A DNA stretch of 54,318 nucleotides from Lachnospiraceae bacterium (lineage in GTDB: Bacteria > Bacillota > Clostridia > Lachnospirales > Lachnospiraceae). A program made the position numbers and the translations under genes. Numbering within the stretch: position 1 is the first letter of the stretch; each line of letters opens with the position of its first letter. Location: assembly GCA_024698345.1 (NCBI GenBank), contig JAILRH010000037.1, forward strand, positions 1-54,318, given 5' to 3'. This document shows, piece after piece, positions 15,741 to 24,175 of this stretch. The notes under the pieces were generated by a model. That model was not told where the DNA came from. It did no database searches and worked only from the letters and a program-made list of their open reading frames with translations.

Positions 15741-16865
15741 ATGATAAAAAGAAATGTATTGTTAAATCCGGGACCGTCAACAACAACAGATTCTGTAAAA
15801 ATGGCGCAGGTTGTTCCTGATATTTGTCCTAGAGAAAAAGAATTCAGGGAGATAATGAAACAATTGAGGAAAGACCTGCTTAGGGTAGTGCACGCTGATG
15901 AAGAAAAGTATACATCAGTTTTATTCTGCGGATCGGGGACTATCAACATTGATGTTTGCATCAACTCGTTAGTGCCGGAACATAAAAAGGTTTTGGTAAT
16001 AAATAATGGGGCGTATAGTGCTAGGGCTGCTGAAATATGTGAATATTACGGACTTGATTATATTGATTTAAAATTTGCGGAATACGAGAGACCGGATCTT
16101 AATCTTGTGGAAAAGGTATTGAAGGATAATCCGGACATTGCATTGGTGCACACTACTCATAATGAGACAGGAACAGGGCTTCTTAATCCAATCAGGGAGA
16201 TCGGTGCTCTGGTGCATAAATATGGAGCGGTGTTTACAGTGGATACGACATCGACACTTGCAATGAGGCCAATAGATATTGAGAAAGACAATATTGATTT
16301 TTGTATGGCAAGTGCCCAAAAGGGATTGATGGCCATGACAGGTCTTTCATTTATTATAGGAAATAAGAAAATTATTGAGCAGTCAAAGGGATATCCAAAG
16401 AGATCATATTATTGTAATTTGTATCTTCAGTATGAGTTTTTTGAGAAGACAGGAGAAATGCATTTCACACCACCGGTTCAGACAGTATATGCTACAGTTC
16501 AGGCATTGAAGGAATACTTTGAGGAGGGCGAGGACAACAAGTGGGCTCGCCATACCAGAGTATTTAATGCAATCAGAAAAGGAGCAATTGAACTTGGATT
16601 TAAGGAAGTGATAAAAGAAGAGTGGCAGGCAGGACTTGTTGATGCACTTCTTTACCCTGACGATGATAACTGGGATTTTGATAAGATACATGATTATTGT
16701 TATAAGCGCGGATTCACGATATATCCGGGAAAGATAACAGGAACCAATACATTCAGATTATGTGCGCTTGGTGCAATTGATGAGAGCGATATAAATGATT
16801 TTTATTCAGTGTTCAGGGAAGCATTGAATGAATATGGGGTTAAAGTACCGGTTACATATAAGTAA
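15741..16865 (+). CDS. phnW: 2-aminoethylphosphonate-pyruvate transaminase PhnW
   Basis: A fold-type I PLP aminotransferase of 374 residues. It opens with LLNPGPSTTTDSVKMA, a PhnW hallmark, has CGSGTINID (cofactor phosphate region), VHTTHNETGTG, FTVDTTSTLAMRPIDI (the Asp contacts PLP nitrogen) and ASAQKGLMAMTGLSF with the Schiff-base Lys near 194. PhnW is usually catabolic, but here it sits with PEP mutase and phosphonopyruvate decarboxylase, so the reverse direction (phosphonoacetaldehyde to AEP, amino group from alanine) is inferred. The start has AGAAGGATA upstream. Confidence 0.92.
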   Translation: MIKRNVLLNPGPSTTTDSVKMAQVVPDICPREKEFREIMKQLRKDLLRVVHADEEKYTSVLFCGSGTINIDVCINSLVPEHKKVLVINNGAYSARAAEICEYYGLDYIDLKFAEYERPDLNLVEKVLKDNPDIALVHTTHNETGTGLLNPIREIGALVHKYGAVFTVDTTSTLAMRPIDIEKDNIDFCMASAQKGLMAMTGLSFIIGNKKIIEQSKGYPKRSYYCNLYLQYEFFEKTGEMHFTPPVQTVYATVQALKEYFEEGEDNKWARHTRVFNAIRKGAIELGFKEVIKEEWQAGLVDALLYPDDDNWDFDKIHDYCYKRGFTIYPGKITGTNTFRLCALGAIDESDINDFYSVFREALNEYGVKVPVTYK

Positions 16866-16948
16866 TAGCGATGAATGGACGTTGAGGCGTTTTTTAATAA
16901 ACAGGCTGGAGAAAAAGCGGTGTGTTTAGTATGGAGAAAGGGAGTCAT

Positions 16949-18244
16949 ATGAAAAAAGTATATACATGTTTTACGACAGATTATGTTCATGCAGGACATT
17001 TGAACATAATTAACGAAGCAAAAAAATATGGCGAAGTTATTGTGGGAGTATTGAGTGATGAGGCGATGGTAAAATACAATCGTTTTCCATCTATTTCTTT
17101 TGAGGAGAGAATGGAACTCATCAGAGGCATTGAGGGCGTCAGCCGTGTGATAGTGCAGGAAGAGGTAATGTACGACAAGATTATTGAGGAAATTCATCCT
17201 GATTATGTTGTACACGGAGACAACTGGTTAGAAGGACCGATGAGAGCCATAAGAGATAATGTTGAATCACTTCTCTCGGCGTATGGCGGTAAGGTTATCG
17301 ATGTTCCATACACCTACAATGATGAAGTTAGGAGAATAGATCTTAGAATCAAAGAAAAGATGTCTATGCCTGAGTACAGAAGAAAGAGACTGAAACAGCT
17401 GATTGATCTTAGACATCTGGTAAAAGCTATCGAGGTACATAGCGGTCTGACAGGACTTATTGCTGAGAAAACAGTAGTGGAACACGATGGCGAGATTGAC
17501 CAGTTTGATGCAATGTGGATTAGTTCTCTTTGCGATTCCACAGCAAAAGGAAAGCCGGATATAGAGGTTGTTGATATGACTTCCAGACTCAAGACAATTG
17601 ACGAAGTAATGGAAGTAACAACCAAGCCAATTATCTTTGATGGCGATACCGGCGGAAAGACAGAGCATTTTGTCTACACAGTGAGAACCCTTGAGAGAAT
17701 GGGAGTTTCCGCAGTGATAGTGGAAGATAAGATAGGACTCAAAAAGAATTCTCTATTTGGAACTGAGGTTGAGCAGACCCAGGATACAATAGAGCATTTC
17801 TGTCACAAGATCAGTGAGGCAAAGAAGGTTCAGCTGACAGATGAATTTATGATAATTGCCAGAATTGAGAGTCTGATATTAGAGCAGGGAATGGAGGATG
17901 CATTAGAGCGTGCAGCAGCTTATGTCAAAGCAGGTGCAGACGGAATAATGATTCACAGCAGAAAGAAAGACCCTGCTGAAATATTGGAGTTTTGTGATAA
18001 ATTCAGAGAGTGTGATAAGAAAACGCCGATAGTTGTTGTGCCGACTTCCTTTAATACAATCACTGAAAGTGAGTTGGCAGAGCACGGCGTGAACATTGTA
18101 ATATATGCAAATCAGCTTACAAGAAGTGCATTCCCGGCAATGGAGAATACAGCAAAAGAGATTCTTAAATATCACAGGGCAAAAGAAGTGGATGACAAAC
18201 TTATGCCGATAAAGAACATTATCTCACTTATTGAAGAACTGTAA
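16949..18244 (+). CDS. Nucleotidyltransferase - phosphoenolpyruvate mutase fusion
   Basis: Two domains in 431 residues. Residues 1-130 are a cytidylyltransferase-like domain with HAGH at 14-17 (HxGH nucleotide-binding motif) and ISFEERMELI. Residues about 145-431 are PEP mutase of the isocitrate-lyase superfamily, with FDGDTGG, VSAVIVEDKIGLKKNS (EDKxGxKxNS identifies mutase as opposed to lyase) and ARIESL. PEP mutase makes the C-P bond of phosphonopyruvate, the committed step. The upstream frame is open from 16922, but ATG 16949 begins the HxGH domain and has AAAGGGAG before it. What the fused domain activates is unknown; AEP or another alcohol phosphate are options. Confidence 0.92.
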   Translation: MKKVYTCFTTDYVHAGHLNIINEAKKYGEVIVGVLSDEAMVKYNRFPSISFEERMELIRGIEGVSRVIVQEEVMYDKIIEEIHPDYVVHGDNWLEGPMRAIRDNVESLLSAYGGKVIDVPYTYNDEVRRIDLRIKEKMSMPEYRRKRLKQLIDLRHLVKAIEVHSGLTGLIAEKTVVEHDGEIDQFDAMWISSLCDSTAKGKPDIEVVDMTSRLKTIDEVMEVTTKPIIFDGDTGGKTEHFVYTVRTLERMGVSAVIVEDKIGLKKNSLFGTEVEQTQDTIEHFCHKISEAKKVQLTDEFMIIARIESLILEQGMEDALERAAAYVKAGADGIMIHSRKKDPAEILEFCDKFRECDKKTPIVVVPTSFNTITESELAEHGVNIVIYANQLTRSAFPAMENTAKEILKYHRAKEVDDKLMPIKNIISLIEEL

Positions 18245-18275
18245 TAACGAGTCTTGAATATGAAGGGAAGAGCAG

Positions 18276-18983
18276 ATGGTAAATGCAATATTGATGGCCT
18301 CAGGGCTTGGAAGCAGAATGAGACCGCTGACAAATGATACTCCAAAACCGCTGGTTAAAGTTCATGGAAAACCAATGATTGAGACAGTTATTGATGGGCT
18401 GATTGCAGCAAAGGTAGACAGAATCTATGTTGTCGTGGGTTATCTGGGGGAGCAGTTTTCATATCTGACAGATAAATACAATAATGTGGAAATCATTGTC
18501 AATAATGATTACAATACAGTAAATAATATCTCGTCGATATACCATGCAAGAGAGGTGCTTACTAAAGGAGACTGCTTTATTTGTGAGGCGGATTTATATC
18601 TTACAAATGCAGATATACTGTCAAAAGAACTAAAAGAGTCCGGATATTTCGGAAAGATGGTTGAGGGATATTCGGCTGACTGGGTATTTGAACTGGATGA
18701 CAGTAATTATATAAGCAGAGTCGGTAAGTGTGGAAACGACTGTTACAATATGGTTGGAATAGCATTTCTAAAGGCCAAAGATGCGATGATACTAAAGCAG
18801 TGTATTGAAGACACGTACAGTGGCGGAGGATATGAAGAAATGTTTTGGGATGATGTTGTAGACAGACATCTGTCGAAACTGAAACTCAGAGTCCACGCAA
18901 TTGATGAAGGAGATATCACAGAAATTGATACGGTTGAGGAACTGTGTCAGGTGGATGAAGGATACAGAGAGTATCTGATGTGA
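18276..18983 (+). CDS. LicC/PntC-like cytidylyltransferase (probable CTP:AEP)
   Basis: A 235-residue GT-A type nucleotidyltransferase: ILMASGLGSRMRPLTNDTPKPLVKV is the NTP-binding signature, and NNDYNTVNNISSIYHA, CEADLYLT (metal-binding Asp) and EIDTVEEL match the choline-phosphate cytidylyltransferase LicC subgroup. In phosphonate operons members of this group (PntC) convert AEP to CMP-AEP. The context makes that role likely here, providing the donor for the transferase-like fusion downstream. Gene spacing of 31 bases from the mutase gene indicates one operon. Confidence 0.85.
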   Translation: MVNAILMASGLGSRMRPLTNDTPKPLVKVHGKPMIETVIDGLIAAKVDRIYVVVGYLGEQFSYLTDKYNNVEIIVNNDYNTVNNISSIYHAREVLTKGDCFICEADLYLTNADILSKELKESGYFGKMVEGYSADWVFELDDSNYISRVGKCGNDCYNMVGIAFLKAKDAMILKQCIEDTYSGGGYEEMFWDDVVDRHLSKLKLRVHAIDEGDITEIDTVEELCQVDEGYREYLM

Positions 18984-19035
18984 AATGAATCTCACACAGC
19001 ATAGAATTACATTATAGAAAGCGGAACGATAGAAT

Positions 19036-20160
19036 ATGGAAGTAGAAAAATTAGTAGAAATAATAGGATCGGATTACTATGTTGGCGTGCCGGACAGTCA
19101 GTTAAAGCCTTTGTGCAATTACCTGATGAATACATATGGAATAGATAAGAATCATCATGTTATTCCGGCAAATGAGGGGAATGCCACGGCACTCGCTGCG
19201 GGTTATCACCTGGCAACGGGAAAGGTGCCTGTGGTATATATGCAAAACAGTGGTGAGGGAAATATAATTAATCCCGTTGCGTCACTTCTTAATGACAAGG
19301 TTTATGCCATACCGGTTATCTTCGTGATAGGATGGCGCGGTGAGCCGGGAATTCATGACGAGCCACAGCACATTTATCAGGGAGAGGTTACAGTAAAACT
19401 TCTTGATGATATGGATATTGAATCATTTGTGGTTGATAAAGAGACAACAGAGGCAGATGTTAGTCAGGCAATGGAAGGCTTCAGAGAAGTTTTGAAAAAA
19501 GGCAAGAGTGTGGCGTTTGTCGTAAAAAAAGGTGCAATTACTTATGATGAAAAAGTAGTTTACGCAAATGACAATCCCCTTGTCAGAGAAGAGATTATAA
19601 GACATATTGTTGAAGTTACAGGAGAAGACCCGATAGTTTCAACAACAGGAAAGGCAAGTAGGGAACTGTTCGAGATTCGTGAGCAAAACGGTCAGTCCCA
19701 TAAGTATGATTTCCTGACAGTGGGATCAATGGGACATGCATCTTCGATTGCATTGGGAGTTGCGATTCAGAAGCCTCGGAGTAAAATCTGGATTGTGGAT
19801 GGAGACGGTGCAATGCTAATGCACATGGGAAGTCTTGCGGTGCTTGGAAGTACAAAACAGAACAATTTAGTTCATATCGTTATAAACAACAGTGCCCATG
19901 AGACAGTCGGAGGAATGCCGACAGTAACAGAAAAGATTGACGTTGTAGCGATTGCAAAGGCATGTGGATATGAAGAAACTTACAGCGTTTCGGCATATGC
20001 AGAACTGGATGAGGCACTTAAAGCAGCCAAGGAATCAGATGTGCTGACACTCATCGAGGTGAAATGCGGAATCGGTGCGAGAGAAGATCTTGGAAGACCG
20101 ACGACCACTGCACTGGAAAACAAAGAGATGTTTATGAATTATCTGAAAGAACTCAGATAG
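19036..20160 (+). CDS. Phosphonopyruvate decarboxylase (TPP-dependent)
   Basis: A 374-residue thiamine-diphosphate enzyme that decarboxylates phosphonopyruvate to phosphonoacetaldehyde, pulling the unfavourable mutase reaction forward. Features: FYVGVPDSQLKPL-like start (YYVGVPDSQLKPLC), PANEGNATALAAGYHLATGK (Glu activates TPP), QNSGEGNIINPVASL, WRGEPGIHDEPQH, and the TPP/Mg motif IVDGDGAMLMHMGSLA with the downstream Asn (VINNSAHETVGG). Together with PEP mutase and PhnW it completes the route PEP to AEP. It uses the cofactor made by the thiDC pathway. Confidence 0.94.
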   Translation: MEVEKLVEIIGSDYYVGVPDSQLKPLCNYLMNTYGIDKNHHVIPANEGNATALAAGYHLATGKVPVVYMQNSGEGNIINPVASLLNDKVYAIPVIFVIGWRGEPGIHDEPQHIYQGEVTVKLLDDMDIESFVVDKETTEADVSQAMEGFREVLKKGKSVAFVVKKGAITYDEKVVYANDNPLVREEIIRHIVEVTGEDPIVSTTGKASRELFEIREQNGQSHKYDFLTVGSMGHASSIALGVAIQKPRSKIWIVDGDGAMLMHMGSLAVLGSTKQNNLVHIVINNSAHETVGGMPTVTEKIDVVAIAKACGYEETYSVSAYAELDEALKAAKESDVLTLIEVKCGIGAREDLGRPTTTALENKEMFMNYLKELR

Positions 20161-20195
20161 AAAGAACAAAATAAGAAGTAACTGGAGTAACTGAA

Positions 20196-22325
20196 ATGAA
20201 GTTTTTACAGAGGATGATAAATATTCCGTTAGGATTGCTGATGTATCTGTGTTACAGGGTTATTCCGCAGTACGCGGTGGCAATCATATTATTTACCTTT
20301 CTGACAAAGATAATATTATTGCCGATATCAATACTGTTACAGATTAACAGCGTTAAGATTGTAAAGATTACCCCTGAAATAAACAGGATAAAAGTAAAGT
20401 ATTTTGGAGATTCGGATGCCATAGCGGAAAAAACTTCCGAAGTGTACAAAAGAGAAAGGTACAATCCGTTTTTGAGCACGATTCCGATTTTGGTGCAGCT
20501 TGTTTTGCTCATGGGACTTGTTCAGATTATTTATAACCCTCTAACATACATTTACAGGGTTGATAATCAGGTGAGCAGCAGTATTGTAAAGGTAGTGGCA
20601 GATGCCAAAGGACTTGATGCTAAAGAATCTTCGGTTCAGATGCAGGTTGTTGACTGCATAAAGGAACTGGATGATACTTCATTGTTGGATTTGGTTTCCG
20701 AGAAGTATCCAAAGGCAGACATTGACAAGCTTATTAAAGATATCAAAAAGTCCAATATGGAGCTGTTTGGAGTAAGCCTTGGACGTGTGCCTGTAAAGGA
20801 TGGTGGAATTACAATTCTAATTCCATTGCTGGCCGCACTTGCAGCATGGCTTCTTTGCATTATGCAGAATCTTATCAATCCGCTTCAGGCAGAACAGGGT
20901 TCTCTAAACAAATACGGAACCATGATAATATCTGTTGCCATCTCACTCTTTTTGGGATTCTACGTTCCAATCGGAGTAGGTTTTTACTGGATCTGGAGTA
21001 ATTTATTTACCATAGTCCAGCAGGTTGTGCTGAATATGATGATCGATCCAAAGAAACATATTGATTACAAGGAACTTGAGGCTAGTAAGAAAGAATTAGA
21101 AGAACTGTCCAATATAGGTTCGAAGAAAAAATTATTTGAAAAAGATCCTTACCGCAGTAAGGAAAAGGCAGATTATAAGAGATTTTTCTCAGTAGTAAAT
21201 AAGCATCTTGTAGTTTATGCAGAGGGAAACGGATATTACAAATATTTCAAAGACATTATAGAGTATATTTTAGAGCACTCAAATATGACGATTCACTATA
21301 TTACCAGTGATCCAAATGACAATATTTTCAAAAAAGCAGAGGAGAATAATCAGCTCAGAGCTTACTATATAAGTGAGAAAAAAATGATTACACTCATGAT
21401 GAAGCTTGAGTGTGATGTATTTTTGAGCTCAACACCTGATTTGGAAAATTATCATCTTAAGAGAAGTTACATAGATAAGAGTATCGAGTATATATTTGTA
21501 AATCATGCAATGAACAGTGATAACCTGACCTTGAGAACACATGCTCTTGATCATTTTGATACAATATTCTGTACAGGAAAGCATGTGGTGGAAGAACAGA
21601 GGGCAATTGAGAAACTGTATGGCCTCCCGGCGAAGAAACTGGTTGAGACGGGATATTGCCTTCTTGATAACATGAAGAGGGATTATGATGCAATGGAAAA
21701 AGAGGAACATGCGCAAAAGCATATCCTGATTGCTCCGTCATGGCAAAAAGACAACATAATGGACACTTGTCTTGATGAACTGGTTGAGAGTATACTGAGT
21801 AAAGGTTACAAAGTTACAGTCAGACCACATCCGCAGTATGTACGAATTTATAAAGAAAAAGTAGAAAGTATAGAGAGAAAATTCCAGCAAAAATACGGCG
21901 ACAACTTTGCATTTGAAAAAGACTTTTCCTCAAATCTGTCGGTTTATACAGCTGACGTACTGATTACTGACTGGTCCAGCATCGCATATGAATACAGCTT
22001 TACAACATACAAACCTACCCTATATATCAATACACCAATGAAAGTTATGAATGAGGAATATGACAGAATAGATGTAGTTCCGATTGATATCAGAGTAAGA
22101 GATTCAATAGGAGCTTCGCTGGATCTTAATAAGGTTGGTGAGGCCGGAGAGACAGTTGACAGGCTGATACGCGATACTCCAAAGTATTTTGATGATATCA
22201 GCAAATTCAAGGAGAATGAGTTCTTCGGCTTGGGAAAAGCTGCAGAACTGAGTGGAAATTATATTCTTGAAAGTATAAAAGAAAAAATAAAACAAAAGAA
22301 ACAAAGTAACAACGGAATCAGATAA
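20196..22325 (+). CDS. YidC/Oxa1-like membrane domain fused to CDP-glycerol phosphotransferase-like domain
   Basis: An unusual 709-residue fusion. Residues 1-285 look like the YidC/Oxa1 insertase core: AVAIILFTFLTKIILLPISI, a coiled helical hairpin, NPFLSTIPILVQLVLLMGLVQI, and later PLLAALAAWLLCIMQNL and YVPIGVGFYWIWSNLF. Residues about 325-690 look like the CDP-glycerol glycerophosphotransferase (TagF/TarF) catalytic domain: EYIFVNHAMNSDNLTLRTHAL, GYCLLDNM, LIAPSWQKDN, VTVRPHPQYVRIYK and LITDWSSIAYEYS, containing the conserved His and the DxSS motif. In this operon the likely donor is CMP-AEP instead of CDP-glycerol, with the YidC-like part as membrane anchor or acceptor guide. That assignment is inference. 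Confidence 0.85.
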   Translation: MKFLQRMINIPLGLLMYLCYRVIPQYAVAIILFTFLTKIILLPISILLQINSVKIVKITPEINRIKVKYFGDSDAIAEKTSEVYKRERYNPFLSTIPILVQLVLLMGLVQIIYNPLTYIYRVDNQVSSSIVKVVADAKGLDAKESSVQMQVVDCIKELDDTSLLDLVSEKYPKADIDKLIKDIKKSNMELFGVSLGRVPVKDGGITILIPLLAALAAWLLCIMQNLINPLQAEQGSLNKYGTMIISVAISLFLGFYVPIGVGFYWIWSNLFTIVQQVVLNMMIDPKKHIDYKELEASKKELEELSNIGSKKKLFEKDPYRSKEKADYKRFFSVVNKHLVVYAEGNGYYKYFKDIIEYILEHSNMTIHYITSDPNDNIFKKAEENNQLRAYYISEKKMITLMMKLECDVFLSSTPDLENYHLKRSYIDKSIEYIFVNHAMNSDNLTLRTHALDHFDTIFCTGKHVVEEQRAIEKLYGLPAKKLVETGYCLLDNMKRDYDAMEKEEHAQKHILIAPSWQKDNIMDTCLDELVESILSKGYKVTVRPHPQYVRIYKEKVESIERKFQQKYGDNFAFEKDFSSNLSVYTADVLITDWSSIAYEYSFTTYKPTLYINTPMKVMNEEYDRIDVVPIDIRVRDSIGASLDLNKVGEAGETVDRLIRDTPKYFDDISKFKENEFFGLGKAAELSGNYILESIKEKIKQKKQSNNGIR

Positions 22326-22344
22326 AGTAACAACGAGACCGGAT
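22303..22344 (+). repeat. 21-bp tandem duplication across the fusion-gene stop codon
   Basis: AAAGTAACAACGGAATCAGAT (21 bases) is followed at once by AAAGTAACAACG and AGACCGGAT with four changes. The stop TAA at 22323-22325 lies at the junction. Confidence 0.75.
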
Positions 22345-22422
22345 AATAAATTACAAAAAGCAAAATAAAATAATAACAAAATAACAAAGAAACAAAAGAA
22401 TAAAAGAACATGGAGGAAGAAG

Positions 22423-22620
22423 ATGAGTAACATGATTTTATCTTACATTGATCCGTCAGTAATGACATATTTAATTCAGGCAGTAGTAGGTATTGCAATC
22501 GCAGTTGGAGCAGGAGCAGGTCTTTACTTTAGAAAAGCAAAGAAAAAAGTAAACGAAAAGCTTGGAATTGACGAGAACAAAAATAAAGAAGTAGAGTCTG
22601 ATGATATTGAGATTAACTAA
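22423..22620 (+). CDS. Small single-pass membrane protein of the phosphonate operon
   Basis: 65 residues: SYIDPSVMTYLIQAVVGIAIAVGAGAGLYF forms one transmembrane helix (about 11-34), followed by a basic stretch (RKAKKKVNEK) and an acidic tail. Ribosome binding site GGAGGAAG is excellent. I have seen similar xDPSxMTYxIQA small proteins near surface-polymer genes in Lachnospiraceae, but no function is known to me. Position at the operon end suggests an accessory subunit of the membrane enzyme upstream. Confidence 0.75.
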   Translation: MSNMILSYIDPSVMTYLIQAVVGIAIAVGAGAGLYFRKAKKKVNEKLGIDENKNKEVESDDIEIN

Positions 22621-22796
22621 ATAAAAAAATGTGTTTTTATGCACATATTGGTATAATGTCCAAACAAAATAAAGGGTTATAGGCGTGAATTTTGTTAAAT
22701 ATGTCAAAAATATGCATGGTGTATGCAATTTGAACAAATAAAGTACGAGCTTTTTGGCAATTTACGATATAGCAATTTATTTGATAGTGCGATAAA

Positions 22797-22826
22797 ATGA
22801 CACATGTATGATGAGTACGGTATAGT
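22797..22826 (+). promoter_or_regulatory. Probable promoter of the ugpC-like gene
   Basis: ATGACA (22797-22802) and TATAGT (22821-22826) with an 18-base spacer lie 45 bases before the gene. The 250-base intergenic region otherwise shows only a small ATGTG/CACAT hairpin after the preceding operon. Confidence 0.45.
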
Positions 22827-22871
22827 ATGTACAACATTTAGTATGAAATATATTTAGGAGGTATTGCATAA

Positions 22872-23990
22872 ATGGCAAGTTTATCATTAAGACATATTAC
22901 TAAAGTTTATCCAAACGGATTTGTCGCAGTAAAAGATTTTAACCTTGAGATTAAGGATAAGGAGTTTATCATCTTCGTAGGACCATCTGGTTGTGGTAAG
23001 TCTACAACACTTCGTATGGTAGCCGGTCTTGAAGAGATTTCATCTGGTGAATTATACATCGGTGAGAAGTTAGTTAACGACGTAGAACCAAAGGATAGAG
23101 ATATCGCGATGGTATTCCAGAACTACGCTTTGTATCCACATATGACAGTATACGATAACATGGCATTTGGTCTTAAATTAAGAAAAGTACCAAAGGCTGA
23201 AATTGAAAGACTTGTTAAGGAAGCTGCTAAGATCCTTGACCTTGAGCACTTACTTGACAGAAAGCCAAAGGCTTTATCAGGTGGTCAGAGACAGAGAGTT
23301 GCGATGGGACGTGCTATCGTTCGTGATCCTAAGGTATTCCTCATGGACGAGCCTCTTTCAAACTTGGATGCTAAGTTAAGAGTACAGATGCGTGTTGAGA
23401 TTGCTAAGATTCATAAGAGATTAGGTGCTACAATCATTTACGTAACACATGACCAGACAGAGGCTATGACACTTGGTACAAGAATCGTAGTTATGAAGGA
23501 TGGTATTGTTCAGCAGGTAGATTCACCAAAGAACTTATATGACAAGCCAGTTAACTTATTCGTAGCAGGATTCATGGGATCACCACAGATGAACTTCATC
23601 GATGCTGTAGTAGAGCAGGAAGGTGATGACATCGTTCTTCACATTGGTCAGGGTAGACAGTACATCAAAGTACCTGCAAACCAGGCTAAGTTATTAGTTG
23701 AAGGTGGATACATCGGAAGAACTGTAGTTATGGGTATTCGTCCTGAAGATATTCATGATGAAGAATCATTCATTCAGAACTCACAGGATTCAGCATTCAC
23801 AACAACAATCAGATTATACGAGTTACTTGGTGCTGAAGTTTACTTATACTTCGATATCGAGGGATATGACTGTACAGCAAGAGTTAACCCACGTACACAG
23901 GCTAGAATCGGAGATAACGTTACTATGGCTATGGATTTATCTAAGCTTCACATCTTCGACAAAGATACAGAGCAGGTTATCACAAACTAG
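22872..23990 (+). CDS. ugpC: Sugar ABC transporter ATPase, UgpC/MsmX type
   Basis: A 372-residue ATP-binding subunit of the MalK/UgpC/MsmX group that energises carbohydrate importers. Walker A GPSGCGKST (37-45), signature LSGGQRQRVAMGRA, Walker B VFLMDEPLSNLDAKLR and the H-loop YVTHDQTEA are all intact. The C-terminal TOBE regulatory domain starts near 240 (FMGSPQMNFIDA ... GIRPEDI). There are no permease or binding-protein genes beside it, so like Bacillus MsmX it probably serves several importers. Codons are noticeably more optimised than in neighbours, suggesting high expression. AGGAGG precedes the start. Confidence 0.94.
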   Translation: MASLSLRHITKVYPNGFVAVKDFNLEIKDKEFIIFVGPSGCGKSTTLRMVAGLEEISSGELYIGEKLVNDVEPKDRDIAMVFQNYALYPHMTVYDNMAFGLKLRKVPKAEIERLVKEAAKILDLEHLLDRKPKALSGGQRQRVAMGRAIVRDPKVFLMDEPLSNLDAKLRVQMRVEIAKIHKRLGATIIYVTHDQTEAMTLGTRIVVMKDGIVQQVDSPKNLYDKPVNLFVAGFMGSPQMNFIDAVVEQEGDDIVLHIGQGRQYIKVPANQAKLLVEGGYIGRTVVMGIRPEDIHDEESFIQNSQDSAFTTTIRLYELLGAEVYLYFDIEGYDCTARVNPRTQARIGDNVTMAMDLSKLHIFDKDTEQVITN

Positions 23991-24071
23991 TCAAAAGGCG
24001 GTTAGTATAACTGATTCTTTAGAAAAGAATACAATGAAAAACACATGTTTTTCAAAAACATATGAAATAAT

Positions 24072-24110
24072 AAGGGAAATGCAATATTTTTGCATTTCCC
24101 CTTTTTTTTG
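24072..24110 (+). terminator. Intrinsic terminator after ugpC-like gene
   Basis: GGGAAATGCAA (24074-24084) pairs perfectly with TTGCATTTCCC (24090-24100), followed by CTTTTTTTTG. Confidence 0.93.
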
Positions 24111-24175
24111 ATTGATTTTATGATAAAATGAAGTTGGTGTATAAGAACCGGAGATAGAAGATAAGGAGAGCTTAT

